From Megalobrama amblycephala (Eukaryota; Chordata; Actinopteri; Cypriniformes; Xenocyprididae), in NCBI RefSeq assembly GCF_018812025.1, contig NC_063054.1:25176142-25240141 (forward strand): a DNA stretch of 64,000 nt. Reading direction: 5' to 3'. The notes under the pieces were generated by a model. The model made no database searches and was not told the origin of the DNA. It saw only the letters and a program-made list of their open reading frames with translations. Below, piece after piece: positions 42,621-55,321 of the stretch. Positions within the stretch are counted from its first letter, which is position 1. Each line of letters begins with the position of its first letter. A program made the translations under genes and the position numbers.

Positions 42621-44299
42621 AGCAATGAGATCACATCAGCAGTGTGGTCATTCTTGAAGTGAACTTTTGCCTGTATGGTGATTTAGATTCACTGTTTTGG
42701 ATTGCTGCTTTGAACTTGAACACGAGAGTACAGAATGGCGCATCCAGCACGAACAACAGTCAACAGTCACTTGAGCATACACAGCCTCCCCCATGTGTAT
42801 GGATAAATCAAAATTATGTGCACAGATAAATCATTTATAATTATTAGTGCAATATTCCATAAAAAATAAGAATTGTCAGTTTTGATTTAATGGTGACTTT
42901 AATATGGTTATTGCAAATAATTACTGTTTTGTAGGACCTTGAAGTTGTAATGCTTGTTTTTCATGTGTAAAGTTACAAGGAACATAAAAGTCATATCATG
43001 TCACCATTCTAAGATCTGCAAACAGACTGACATGGATGAAACTGACAGAATTAAATGATGACTGATACACCTCAAAGCTTTGCTTAATTGAACAATGGTT
43101 AAGCATGTTAATCATGGCACCTCTATCTCAAGACAGAAAGCAAAAAAGGGTTTCAAGTTCACCAGCAGAAGACAGGGGGACAAGGACCAGCTGCTCAGTA
43201 TGGTTGTGTGAGATGGCAGCCTGAGAGTCCACCGGAAGAAACTGAAGAAATCTTAAAACAGAAAGAAATAAAGAAAATCTTAAACAAAAATAGAAAGAAA
43301 TAAAGAAACTTAACAGCAACTGCGTTGTTACTTATTTCCTATGCAAAGACGATAGACAGTCATGACAGTAGGCATCACATTGAAGTCTTAAATGAAAAGA
43401 TCTAAAATTTTAATCAAAGGACCAGAAACCAGGTGGAAAAATAGGAAAAACAAACAAATAAAACAAAGAGAAAAAAAGAAGAAGAAATATGTATTATTGT
43501 TAGGGTTTTTCTAGAAAGTTATACATTTTATATATTTATTATACTATCGCCTAGCTTTTAACTGTTAATTGTGAACAATTAGGCATGTCCACACAATTAG
43601 GCATATGCCCATGACTGTCCTGAAATGGCTGTAATGAGTGCACGACGAAGGGATATCACTAATAAAGTCTTTAATTATTAATCAAACCAAGAACACGCAG
43701 GAGATAAGAGGAACAATAATTCAAACACAACCACATTAACATTGACAATACTGGACACTGAACAGAAAGAACTCAAGGCTTATATACACAGGGAACATAA
43801 TCAGAGAGAACAGAAACAGGTGTGTGGAAACTAATTTAAGTTAATACATTTACTTGAGACAAAAACAAAACAAACAAACAAACAAACAAACAAAAAAAAC
43901 CCTCACATGGTCAAACAGGACAGGAAAGAAAATGAAAGAAAACAAATGTTGCCCAGTATACCAGCTAAGAGCTTTATAGAGGATGAAAACTGTTCTTTGC
44001 AAAGCAGCTGGCATATATGACACCATAAAACCAAGGCTACATGACAAAATGTACTGCAGAAATGCCCTGGGCTACCCATTTGACAGTCAGGCCTATTTCT
44101 CACATCATCCTAGATCAGACTCTTGCAGTCCCACTCTTAGCCCTTACTCACCATGATCAGTTTCATGAAGATTTTACATTCATGAAGTTACAGTTCAAGT
44201 TACCGCAGTGACCAAACAGCTTCCAAATGCAACAGTGGCAAGAGAAAACTCCTTAAGATGTTTAAATATTTGAGGAAAAATCCTTGGTAGGAGCCAAAG
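42621..44299. other. intron, non-coding, with (CAAA)n tract
   Basis: No gene. A (CAAA)n run is at about 43862-43899, giving several spurious frames. AT-rich A-tracts near 43260-43320 and 43440-43490. Confidence 0.5.
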
Positions 44300-44770
44300 T
44301 CACCAGTATATCTCACAATTAAGAGATATAAAAAGTCTGAATTGCGAGTTAAAAACTTACATTTGTGAAAATAAAGTCAGAATTGCGAGATATAAACTTG
44401 TAAATGTGAGTTTTAAAGCCTGAATTGTGATATAAACTCACAATTGCAAGAAAAAAAGTCATAATTGTGAGATTAAAAAACCACAATTACCTTTTTTAAG
44501 TGCAAATTTATACCTCACTGTTCTGAGAAAATAAAGTCAGAATTGCGAGTTATAAACTCGAAATTGCAAGAAAAATATGGAAATATGGAAGCTTGGTTCC
44601 TTCACAGAATAAAAAATAAAAAAAGATAATCGCAGCTTTTTATCTCACAATTCTGAATTTATTTTTTGCAATTGTGAGTTATAAAGTCCGAATAGTGAGA
44701 TAAACTCGCAATTGCAAGAAAAACGTCAGAATTGTGATATAAAAAAAAGTCGCAATTACCTTTTAAATTT
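44300..44770. repeat. AGAATTGCGAG/CTCGCAATT tandem and inverted array
   Basis: Many short units of CAGAATTGCGAGATATAAA and its partner TAAACTCGCAATTGCAAG alternate, with spacing of roughly 20-45 bp. The result is a mixed direct and inverted minisatellite-like block able to fold back on itself. It is non-coding. Confidence 0.75.
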
Positions 44771-45702
44771 TTTATTCTGTGGCAATGATAAATGTAACGG
44801 CCAATTGTTTAGCAACAAACAAATAACCAATAATAGTCTAAACGTCCCTTGCCTCCATAAATATTCACATGCTTTGTATATATTCATTGAAACTTTCACA
44901 CAACTGTTTTTCTCTTCAGTTTGGGTGTGGGGTGGGGGGGATCTAAATGTTAAACTGTGGGGGAAAACATATTAATTGAAGTGAATATACTTTTTTAAAA
45001 TGCTTTATATGGTCTAAAACGTTCGTGAAACCTAAAGTTGAATACCCAGTATCATGGTCTGCCTGCCCCCTCCCCTCTAAACCCCAAAAGAATGTGTACA
45101 ATTTAAAAAATATGGCCACCAGTCAATACCATATCATGTTTTGCATGCATATAAATGGCTCTATAATCCGAAGTGTTTTCACAAATAATTCATATCATAT
45201 GATTTGCCATATGATTTGCCTCCTCCTGATGATTGCCACTTACAGCTGATTCTGAAACCCTAGTGTATATGTTATGATTTTCAGCTTTATTTTATGGAAA
45301 AGGCTATTTGCACTAAGTGAAAATAGCAATAGATGGTATTTACACTATAGTGAAAACAGCAGTATTTTCTTTGCACTAAGATGCTATTTCCACTATTGCA
45401 AATAGCAAATACTATTTTCATCTCAGTGTATTGTAGTGCATTATAAACCAGTATGCAAGAATAATGACCTAGTTGGTTTAGATGATTATATTTATTTAAA
45501 TTATTGGTGTATGCTGAATTTAGAAAAACTGTGTTGTGCTTTTGTGGTCTGAGGTATTGCTGCACAAATTTTTGGTTGATTTTGTCATGATTTCTACCTT
45601 TAAAGAAAGCATAGTGGAGAGTGGACAGGAAGTAGGACGTGGGAATATTGTTGGTTGTATTTGTCAGAATTATTAGGAGCACTAATTGCTAGAAGCTAAC
45701 AG
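44771..45702. other. intron, non-coding
   Basis: No gene. About 45290-45430 contains repeated GCACTA...GAAAATAGCA/TGCTATTT words, a small internal repeat. The 131-codon minus frame (45287-45682) lies over this AT-rich sequence and is not supported. Confidence 0.4.
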
Positions 45703-45800
45703 AATACATTCCTGCGGCAAAGCTAAATTTCCAGCAGCCATTAATGCAGTCTTCAATTTCCACATGATCCTTCAGAAATCATTTTAATATGCTGATATTC
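45703..45800. repeat. fragment of the palindromic MITE
   Basis: Carries AATTTCCAGCAGCCATTAATG, CAGTCTTCAA and CATGATCCTTCAGAAATCAT, then TAATATGCTGAT, the same order as 30285-30358. Diverged and truncated, so older than the complete copy. Confidence 0.75.
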
Positions 45801-45814
45801 CAAACTAATATGCA

Positions 45815-46260
45815 AAACTGTGTGTTTCAAGTCTTTCTACAGAATTTCAATGGGGTTTAAGTCTAGACTTTGACTATGCAATTCCAAAACTTTAATTGTA
45901 TTTTTTAAGCCATTCTGAGGTATGCATTGTCTTGCTGCTTGACCCTTTTGCTATTGATTTGGTTCATGACACGCTGCTTAACATTCTCCTGGAGACTTTT
46001 TTGATACAGAGCGCAATTCATAGTTCCTTCAATAATGGCAAGGTGTCCGGTTCCAGATGTAGCAAAACATCCCCAAACCATAACACTACCACCACCATGC
46101 TTGACTGTTGGTGTGATGTTCTTCTCATGAAATGCACAGTGTTTGGTTTTAATCAAACATAACAGGGCCAATGTCAACCAAAAAAAGGAACTTTGTCTCT
46201 ATTTGTCCATATGGTTCCAGGATTCTTGAGGATCATTCAGTTGCTACTAACAGTTGCAGT
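45815..46260 (-). pseudogene. Tc1-like transposase fragment
   Basis: The minus strand reads TPTVKHGGGSVMVWGCFATS followed by GTGHLAIIEGTMN, the hallmark stretch of Tc1 transposases around the second Asp, then ALYQKSLQENVKQRV. Downstream (45815-45905), in a shifted frame, are remnants of the SPDLNPIE box. There is no start, stop or TIR. The flanking side has no complete element. Confidence 0.8.
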
Positions 46261-47154
46261 TACTACTGCAGACCAGGCTTTTACTTGTAGGCTGGCTGGA
46301 CATATGAAGAGAAGTAGATAACAGATATATAAACCAGTCAAAAGGTTAAATGTAAGAATAAATGTAAGAATATGGAAATGATTTAGGTGTTGTGTGTTTA
46401 ACTTTGTTTCAATATGCAAATGGTTGTGTGCTGCACAGCTGTATTTGTTATAACAAATTACTGTAGCTGTCAAATCCACCATGCAAATCAGCATTTACTA
46501 TGATTTCTAAAAAGAAAAACATGGAGGAGGAGAAAAAAGAGGATGGAAAGAAACACATAGCAATTCCTTCCAAAGTTCATTACAGTTAAAATAAGCCAGC
46601 ACCATTAAGAAGGCATCAACTTATCAACTTCACTGTTCACAATCAGCCATACAGCCACACAAAAACCTTGTTGTTAACTTCAAATGCAGCACTTTATTGA
46701 CGTGTTAATTGTAGTATGCTGTTATCATTAAGGCTTTCATTAATTAAAATATGTGCCTGCCAGGTATTTTTGCGTCCATCCAAGGTTTTCTCCCTCTGTC
46801 TAACATTATATATTTTTTTCCTTTGATACAGTCATAACCTTAGCAACCACATAGCAAAACCTGGCAACCACCTGCAATCATCATGGTGGAGTTTTGCACA
46901 GACAAGCAATTTTTTCACAAAGTTAAATTACCTCATTCCAGGAAATAGTTAATAGTAATAGATATCTTGTCTTCTAGAGTAAAACAGAACACTGTCATGT
47001 GGAAATTAACAGCATTAAATATTGCAAACACAAAAAAGGCTCATAAAGTGCACTGAGAACACAGTGCTTTATTGATTTTTATTCATACCCGTTTTGTTCT
47101 GTTGAAGAAAAGTGAGAAATAACCAACATTACATTTTGTAATATTAAATATCAT
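46261..47154. other. intron, non-coding
   Basis: No gene recognised; AT-rich. Confidence 0.45.
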
Positions 47155-47203
47155 ACACACACACACACACACACACGCACGCACGCACGCACGCACACAC
47201 ACG
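47155..47203. repeat. (CA)n(CGCA)n microsatellite
   Basis: A CA run followed by CGCA units and then CA again, within lhfpl4 intron 1 close to exon 1. Confidence 0.95.
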
Positions 47204-47485
47204 TGTTATTTTTTTAATGAATACGGCAAATATAATAACATTTCCCATTGCGCTATCTCAGAGCAAGCAAGGCAACATGAAGGCATGATCAGTGACAAAC
47301 AGCTTTACTGAACCCTCTGAAAACACACGCACCCACAATGAGCTCAATTCAAATAAACAAGCATCAGTTCTTACATCAACCGTTTACACTGGTTTTGTGG
47401 AAAATAAGGTAGCCTAAATGATGCCGTATTCTAGATTTATCTATTTCCTACAAAAACCTTCAGAATAATAATAATAAATACTCAC

Positions 47486-47891
47486 CACAAAGCAGCTGCA
47501 TCCAAGCGCAGGTTTTGTAGACGGTGGCGGTGTTGCAGAAGAAGAAGAGCGCCATACAGCCGATGCAGCTCAAAATGAGCACCATGGACAGCAGCACGAA
47601 GAAAGAGGCCGCCTTAAACGCGCCGGACGGGATGGAACTGAAGTCGGAAAATGTTCCCTGGCAAATCAGCTCCCGGTTCGAGTTACCGTCGCCCACACAG
47701 TAATGGAACAACCCGAAGTAACCGGCATGTGGTGTACTCACGCTGTCCCCTATCCAGTAAGGCTGGATGAAGACTACCACGTTGATGGTGGCGAAGCAGA
47801 TGGTGAAGATGGCCCACAGGACACCGATGGCTCGAGAGTTACGCATATAGTTGTCATGGTAAATCTTTGAGGCTTCTTGCGAAGGTAGCAT
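47486..47891 (-). CDS. lhfpl4: LHFPL4, coding exon 1
   Basis: This exon encodes the first 135 residues of LHFPL4 from ATG at 47891. The N-terminus [20 protein letters not shown] is nearly the mammalian LHFPL4 start. TM1 is about residues 22-43 ([20 protein letters not shown]). The first extracellular loop contains [14 protein letters not shown] and the claudin-like GLFHYC. TM2 is about 92-116 ([17 protein letters not shown], then ALFFFCN). TM3 begins at AWMQLL. The exon ends TTTGTG|GTGAGT (donor at 47485-47484) in phase 1, and joins exon 2 as G|CT, Ala. SDSVSTP-type loop residues and MLPSQEASK favour LHFPL4 over LHFPL3. The protein is expected at the neuronal surface, as a GABA-A receptor partner. 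No frame damage is seen. Confidence 0.96.
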
Positions 47892-48660
47892 TTTTTTTTC
47901 TCGCTTGCTCCCAACCGTCTACTCTCCTGTGATTTGTTTCTGCTATTTCCGGCGTCTCTATCTCCCCCTATCTACCCCACCGGTACCCTCAGAAATGCGC
48001 TTCTGCCGCGAGTCCAGTGACTGGAGATAAATAAAGATTTGTCTGATTTGAAGTAGACAAGATGTAAGCGGTGTCTTTCCTCGATTCGATTTACCAGTCC
48101 TTTTGTCACATCGGAATTGATCATGAAACAATTAAATAATTGATGGGAGCGTTGTTATGATAATGCATTCGGTGAATGAAAAAAAAAAAAACACCCTTCT
48201 GTTCCTTTCCACCTCCGCTCTCCGTGCAAGAATGCAGGCGAGACGACTGAGATTACATTGCAAAATAAATGTCTATGACAAATTCGACAATACGCATTAT
48301 TGCTGCTCAATGTGTCTGGGTATAAATAGCATATCCGGTGCACCTCTCATCGGCTGTAATGCTGTCAAGATCTCAATGATGGATCTTCCGCAGACGAGCG
48401 AGAGCAGATTTAGCGAAAGCTGGAACATCAGCGTGAGGCGTCGCACATCATCGTAATAATAACCTGAAAAAAAATCTGAATTTCATTCAGAAGAGCACTT
48501 CGTTTCGCGGTTTTGCCAAAACCACCGCGTCTCTGTTATCCCGTTAGGCTATTTCTTCTCTGCGCGCACACGCTTGGTGATGTTCAGAGCTGCCGGTGAA
48601 TGCGCGTACGCGATTTGGGATATTGCAGAAATTTCAATAAGTACACGCCCCTTTAACATG
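47892..48660 (-). promoter_or_regulatory. lhfpl4 5' UTR / promoter region
   Basis: Upstream of the start codon the base composition rises, with many CpGs (for example at 47935-48010 and 48490-48620: CGCGGTTTTGCC, CTGCGCGCACACGC, GCGCGTACGCG). The surrounding kilobases are AT-rich. This fits a CpG-rich promoter and possibly a non-coding first exon. A single site for transcription start cannot be picked. Confidence 0.5.
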
Positions 48661-49799
48661 CGTCAATACAAAGTAGCTGTAATTGTTTTTGGACACATTA
48701 TGGAGCACTTAACTGTTGTATGGCTTCTTTTATTTTAGCATAACCCCTACAAGACACGAGGAACAGATGTTAACAATGATCAATAGGGAAAACTACAAAT
48801 ATGGCCTATTTATTTATTCATAATTTAATTCTTTCAGGATCAAACCTTAATATAATATCTCTATAATTTAATGATAAATCATGAATTTATCACTTATGAA
48901 AGTCGTACTGTATTTTTTTCTTTGCACAACATATTAGACAGTATAAAATAAAGGGAGCTACCTTTATTTGAAGTGTAACATTAAAGTAAATTAAATTGTC
49001 ACACACAGAATGTATCTACAATACTGTAAAAAGTGGTAGCCTGTTGTAACATTAAAGAGTTATGTTATCCTTAAATGTAGCTTTATTGGTGTAACCTAAT
49101 ATATTTAGGTTGATTCAGTAATGTTAAATAACATTTTTATTTGAATAAAATCAATTATTTTAGATGGGCTATCACATGAAGCAATTTTTTTAGGTTAACA
49201 TTTATTCTTGTAACATTTTTTTTGTTTGTTTACCTAATAGTCACTCTGATGATCAAGTTGAGCTGGGATGTGCACATATTACTTTTTTCTCTAACATTTT
49301 TTTTGTGTCAATATCCTACATGGATCCAGTTATTTTGACAATATGTATGTCTACAAACCATGGCTCAAAAGTGATAATCAAGAGCCTTTAATGGACTGGG
49401 TTTATATTAACATGCATTTATTTACATCAGAAAATCTGTATTAATAATAATGAGAAAAGTGTGAATGGGAAAGGAGGGGGTGAAAGGCATTCTCTAAGGG
49501 TTTTCCTCTTACCAGGATTGTCTGCTGACTTGGATTAGTTTATTCTTGATCTAATTTAACCAACATACCCTTAAACAATTGGTTGTCTTGTCAAAGCCAA
49601 CAGACTGATAGTCTTTTTAAAGCTTATTATTATGATACTGATCCTTTAGTCTTCATCTTTTTATATACATAAAGCAATGGGAGAGGAGAAATTAAAGCTT
49701 CAGCGTAGGCTCAAAGACTAATGCCACGACATTCATTAATTACATCAAGCCAAATACGTTCAACACTTTACAAGTCTCATCTTACTCTCTAATTTGCTG
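48661..49799. other. intergenic, AT-rich
   Basis: Between lhfpl4 and the DIRS-like element. No gene or repeat was recognised. Confidence 0.4.
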
Positions 49800-52682
49800 C
49801 TCATAGGTGACATGTCCGAAGTTCTGCTCTCTACTTGCAACTCGCTCACTGACTCACAGTGTTGCACAAAAAACAGTGGTAGATTTTGATATTTCTGATT
49901 TTGACAAAGAGAAGGTCCTGCCTACTTCTCCGGCCATGCGTCGAAGCTCCTGTAAACTCAGGACTCCCCTTGGGCCCAGTGGCCTTCAGAGAAAATCATC
50001 GCTGTACTAGGGGCTGTCAGCATACCCTTTAACTGTGAAATGCCATGCAAAGATCTCCTTCTTCTGACCCTCTGATTCAACTACGGATGGCACTTCTTCC
50101 ATCCCAACACCATCAGTTCAACCCAAACAAACCAGTGGGAAACAGATTGCTAAGTCATCTTCACCTCGACAAGCTAAAATATCTAAGATTTCTGTGCCTA
50201 CTCCACCACCTTTCCCTTGCTTCGAAGCAGAATGTCCTAATGCTGATCTAATCAGAGCCTAACAAGGACTATCTGAAACAGTTAAAACTTCGAAACCAGG
50301 CTGGGAGTTTTTGAGTCTGCTTTTTCTAAGGCACCTGGATTATCCATGCCCTTCACATTTTCTGGCAACTCATCAGCTATTTCTTCTTACCCTGGATTTG
50401 CTAATCCATCAACGGCTCTTTCTCTGTCTACCACCACATCGGCATTGGCTCCACTCACAATGCAATCTTCATTTCAAGATGTCTCTGCTCAACTATCTAC
50501 ACCTCATTATAACCTTACCACAGCTATTCCAGCGCAAGTTTTTGATAGGCGTTTTGTTCATCCTGCTGCTGCTACTGTCTCACCAAAAATGAGATCAGAT
50601 ATTATCCAAGGTAAGGATGTTAATCTAGCTGCTTTGCTGCATCCATCGCCAGCTAACAATCAGCAAATGGTTGACTGTGGTCATGTGGCAATCTTTTTGA
50701 AAACTTCAGATCCCAGACTGCAACGCAACCTTTCGTTCAGTGAATTTGTAATAGCTTTCGGAATCTATAGAGACATTATATATCAGGCATTTCCTGATTG
50801 CAGGGAAGAATTAAATCTTTATTTGGCAATTATGGCAGATTTCAGTCAAAGATATGTGGATACTTTATTCTATGAATATCACAGATCTTTTTCAGCAAAT
50901 TCTGCTTCATTCATTACGTTGTCCAACACTAGATTGGATTAATTTATCATAGATACTGAAATTTTGGTCAGGCATTTTGGTGCTCAGACCTGTGTGGTGT
51001 GCAGTTCCCACGGTCATCTTTCTGCCCTAAAACTCATACTAGCAGAGGACCCGCACCCAAAATCTGTCTGCCCAAGGCACTTCGGACCTGCAACACGAGG
51101 AAAAGCGCCTCCTCAGAAAAATTCTGAACGTCCACCCATCCACCCCCATTCTCACGGCTTCGAGCCAATTCTATCTGCATAGCCACATGCAAATATTCAG
51201 GAAAAAAATATTCATCTGATATTTGACATGTCTTCTCCCTATAGTTTTGCTAGCTTTAATGAATGTATCCCCTTTAGAACCTTTCTCTTTGTACTATGCT
51301 TCAGTCGATGATGCTATTAAAGTTAATCAAACTGGCAGGATATGGACAGTTCAGTTGTTAGCTAAAGCTGACATTACTGATGCATTTACATTCATGCCTA
51401 TTCACCCCTCTGATTGGCCTCTGTTTGGTGACAAATAGGAATCTAAATTCTATTTTGCGGTGAGACTCACCTAAAGCTGTAGGAGCAGTCAGCATATCTT
51501 AAATTTCCTTTCAGAGGCTTTGTGTTGGATTCTATTGAATGTAAGTGTCAAAGTTCCAGTCATTCCCAGACTTCATTTCCCATAATCCTCCCTGGTCATC
51601 ACCTGCACTCACTTCATCAATCCGTAATCACCACACTCAGCTGCAGCACATTATCTGGACTATTTAAGCTAGTCACATCCTCACACACATTGTGAGGTAT
51701 TGTATACTCTGTTGCAATTCTGAGTGTTTATCATTGTGTCTGTCTGCCTGTTACTGTTCCTGTCTGTTCCCTGTGTACGATTCTCTGCTGCCTGCCCTTT
51801 GGACTATTTGCTCTGTTTTGGATTTACGATTGTTATCTGCCAGCCCTGACCCATTGCCTGTACCTCGACTATGATTCTGCCTGCTCTCTGCCATACCTGT
51901 TTGCTGTTGTTCTACCAAAACCTGTTGACTACGAACTCAGTTTTAATAAAGCTTGCATATAGATCCTAACTTGAGTCCCGCCTCGTTACAATAAGTAAGC
52001 TTCTCTCCGTGCTACACCTGCCCAATGATTTTTCTACTAATTAACTTTCCCTCTTCACATAGCATGGTGCTCGACATGCTTAAACAAGTTTTTTTTGCAA
52101 ATTAGGCAAATTGTATCCAAACACGACATGCTGTCCCTTCTTGGCCATCTTAATTTTGTGATGAGAATAATTCCCCAAGGTCAATTTTTTTAGTTTTTGT
52201 TTGCTGTCTTTGACTCACCCTGTTTAAAATTTAAGTGATACAATCTACCTAAACGATGGGTGCTTGGCTTTAAGCTTTGGGCGCTTCTTTTAGACAATTG
52301 GAATGGCATTCAACAATGATGTTCCAGAATCATCTGACGATCTCTAGCTTTTTACTGCTGCCGCCCCCTCTATTGGTTTTGGGGGATTTTTTTAAGGGCA
52401 GTGGTTTGTGGATAAATGGCCCGCTGAATTGTCTTCCTTAGCCCAAGAATCAGCCTCATCTGCCCTACACGAAATTTACCCTATTGCTGTAGCCAGCGTC
52501 CTATGGGGCTCGGCTTGGTTGCATAAACGTATAATTATGTACTGTGAAAATGAAGCAGTCGTTGCTATTATAAACAAAGGAAGATCACATTGTCAGGCTA
52601 TAAAGCCAGTTCTTAGACATTTAACTTGGCAATGAGTTACTTATAATTCTTTCATTAAAGCCAAACATATCCCTGGGTATTC
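49800..52682 (+). pseudogene. DIRS-like retrotransposon, broken
   Basis: Plus-strand pieces in order. A Gag-like segment (50346-50942) has FDRRFVHPAAATVSPKMRSD, GKDVNLAALLHPSPANNQ and FVIAFGIYRDIIYQAFPD, followed at about 50970-51030 by a Cys/His-rich scrap (CVVCSSHGHL). An RT start follows (51295-51470; SVDDAIK, LAKADITDAFTFMPIHPSDW, PLFGDK then a stop, FYFAVRLT). RT/RNase H remnants after the solo LTR (52000-52660) include LGHLNF-like and DKWPAELSSLAQESASSALH, then ENEAVVAIINKGRSHC. This Gag and RT type is that of DIRS/Ngaro-like elements, which integrate with a tyrosine recombinase. No recombinase part is present: an L1-like fragment cuts the element at 52683. Confidence 0.7.
51546..51990 (+). 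mobile_element. solo LTR inserted in the DIRS RT
   Basis: 445 bp from TGTCAAAGTTCC to CTCGTTACA, with TG...CA ends. A TATTTAAG promoter-like box lies near 51660 and AATAAAGC near 51945. The flanks are GTAAG (51541-51545) and ATAAG (51991-51995), a 5-bp target duplication with one mismatch. The DIRS coding similarity stops at the left edge and resumes after the right edge. No internal retroviral sequence remains, as expected after LTR-LTR recombination. Confidence 0.7.
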
Positions 52683-53498
52683 TTTTTTTTATGATTTATT
52701 TCTTAAATTTTAACCATTTTACAAACAAAAAATGACACGAAAGGACGATTCATCCAGCATGTTAAAATGATGGTTGAGGGCTCTTCCAGTTTAATAAGAC
52801 TACACGTCTAGCAAGCAATGTGAGAAAAGCAACAAAATTAAAAATGTGATTGGGCTGTGGATAACCAGCGGGCAACACCCCAAAGAAGCCAATGATAGGT
52901 GATGGTGGTATGTCTGCAGATGTAATGGCTGAGAGAAAATTAAATACTGACACCCCCAGAGCAAAGAAAGAGCTGGACAGGTCCAAAACATATGAGTTAA
53001 TGTGGCTGGACCTAAGTGACACCTGTCACACTCTGGATGAAAGGTTGGATCAATCTGTGCAAGCTTACATTTTCACCAGTGAACTCTATGAACCACCTTG
53101 CATTGAATCAATTTTCTCTATTATGTTATCCGAGTACTTCAGAGGAGAGAATGTGATTGGAAAACATAAAAGAGCGTTCAATATGGAGGATTTGCAAGAA
53201 GCATTCTCAATGTTTGACCATACTGGGGGGCTGTCCAAATTGTTTGAATTAATCCAGTGTAGCATGGACTGCATGTTCGCAGCCCAATAATAAAACAGAA
53301 AATTAGGAAGGGCAAGACCACCAAAATGCCTTGGTTTCTGCAAGATACTTTTTTGAATCTTTGGAGTCTTGCCATTCCATATGAATAGAGAAATAGAACT
53401 ATCTAGTAGTATAACAAAAAAGGACTTTGGGATAAAAATAGGGATACATTGAAAAAGATATAAGAATTTAGGGAGCACATTCATCTTCACGCAGTTAA
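52683..53498 (-). pseudogene. L1/Tx1-like LINE, 5'-truncated
   Basis: The minus strand reads MKMNVLPKFLYLFQCIPIFI, then FFVILLDSSISLFIWNGKTP, FGGLALPNFLFYYWAANMQS and, further on, IIGFFGVLPAGYP and ARRVVLLNWKSPQPSF. This is the C-terminal part of L1-type ORF2. A run of eight T at 52683-52690 is the poly(A) tail on the minus strand. At least two frame breaks. It sits exactly where the DIRS similarity ends. Confidence 0.85.
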
Positions 53499-54169
53499 AG
53501 GGTTAGTTCACCCAAAAATGAAAATAACTTGCAGTGATACAGAAAATGACTTGCAAATGAAAGTCATGATTGAAAAATTACAATCTGGAGGAGCCAAGAC
53601 TGGTTGCAGAAAATCAGGGCCAGTCTGCAGATTTTGGGCAGTCGGAATTGACAGATTTCACTGAAAATTGCGTAGTGTATAATGGGCAAAAGATTTTTTT
53701 TTAGCTTCAGACTATGATTCCATCTGGAATTTGATTTATTATGGGTTTATTAGAGTTTTTCATGTTCAGAACTTCTTTAAAGTCTGGTAGTGTAATGATC
53801 CTCAGTCATATAAAGTGACTAGTTTTTCTCTGTAACCATTTACAGAGTCGACAAGTGTATGATGCGTAGTGTTTTGAAATCTGTTCAGATTTCAAAAATT
53901 GTCTATTGTTTTCCAGCCTTAAGGCCCACACATTTACTGGTGTTGCACTTCTGCAGCTCAACAAACATTGTTAAACCAGTTCTTTCCTAGTAACAGTTCT
54001 TCAGTTATACAGATTACTTTTAAGTCACTTTCCCCTAGCTGCCTGTGGCACTGTGTTTAATGATAACATTTGTTTGTCATGATGAAACATACTAACACCT
54101 CAACTTTGACACTCAGAGGTACTAACTTTAAGGTATTATCTTTAAGACTCTAAGTCTTTATTCACGAGT
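53499..54169. other. intergenic, with an isolated MITE end
   Basis: GGGTTAGTTCACCCAAAAAT at about 53499 is the terminus of the short TIR repeat family without its body. The rest shows no gene. Confidence 0.45.
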
Positions 54170-54720
54170 AGTTCAGAGAAGCAGTAAACAGGGGAGTAAT
54201 GATTTCAATGCAAATGGATGGCAATTAGCTTGAGCATAAACAGTTCTCCCAAGATGGCGTTGATGTTCTCCCAAGATGGAATTGATTAAAGCATTGAATA
54301 AAGCTTTCCTAGCCAATGACTTCATCATAAATGGCCATTTGTTGAAGAATGCTGGAATTGTCTTTGGACGGCAAGCCGTGATAAGTGCAGTTTCATTCCA
54401 ACCTGCCTCGTAGCTGCCAATGTATGAAATTTTAGTGCATAATCGGCAACAAAGTTTACCTTGATGTAAACTGAAGAATTGATCATGCACAGATAGCATG
54501 CTAGCCTTCTGGCCAATCACTTCCTTAGAGTGGTTGGTAAATGCTGCCAAGGAATTCATCACAGGTCCACTAGCTTCCCAGATGGAATTAGCCCATTGTA
54601 ACACTCTGCCGGATAACAAAGAGATGACATGTGCTATCTTCGCTTGATCTGTCGGGTACAACTGTGGTTGCATCTCAAAAAAAGAGGGAGCACTGAAGAA
54701 GGAACCTGCTGCACTCATCC
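54170..54720 (-). pseudogene. sushi-type gypsy gag fragment
   Basis: A minus-strand open frame of 181 codons. FFEMQPQLYPTDQAKIAHVI, then SLLSGRVLQWANSIWE and MNSLAAFTNHSKEVIGQ, are the capsid N-terminal half of Ty3/gypsy (sushi-like) Gag. VHDQFFSLHQGK and GWNETALITA continue the domain. No zinc knuckle or pol is seen next to it. It may be open by chance of youth, but the element around it is absent. Confidence 0.75.
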
Positions 54721-55321
54721 ACCTCGCCGGAGTAGGTTACTGTTCAGGCCATGGGACTGGCAGAGGCAGATAACGAAGAAGTGCCGATGGGTGGTCGGAG
54801 TAAGTTTGAGTATAAACAGTTCTGTGTTTGTTACAGGTGCTGACTGGCGTGTTGTGCAGACAAGGAGATGACTGTAATTGAAGACTGACTGAAGATGGTT
54901 AAGTATCCAAGGTAGGTAGTCGGGTAAGTCCTTCTATAAGGATCAATGAGACCAGACAAAGGTGCTGTGTAAAGTGGCTGTATATGAGTCCTAATGAGCG
55001 GGTACGGGTGCAGGTGATTAGAATTCAGGTGACTGTGATCAAGCTGACAGGTTCTGTGGATGGGATTGAGTCTGTGACAGGCCTGTGACAGTATAAAATT
55101 TTCATATAATGATAATTGCTGAAGCTTTTATCACAGTATATTGTATATTGTCATGGTATTAAATTAAGTTACCAAAAAGTGTTGTCCTCCTAACAGGTTT
55201 AATAACTTTTTCATATAACAAAAAGAACATTTAAATACAATAAAACAATACACAAAAATGTATAAAGTAAATAAATGCTTCAAACAGATTAAAATGCAAA
55301 AGAATTATAGAGAACAATAGC
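54721..55321. other. intergenic
   Basis: No gene. GC-moderate sequence, possibly the continuation of the gag-bearing element, in which I found no motif. Confidence 0.4.

Noticed and set aside
44300..44770. CRISPR-like array
   Set aside because: The repeats are short, variable and partly inverted without unique spacers; this is vertebrate DNA.
45287..45682. 131-codon minus-strand open frame
   Set aside because: Low complexity, Asn/Tyr-rich, overlaps a small repeat; no family resemblance.
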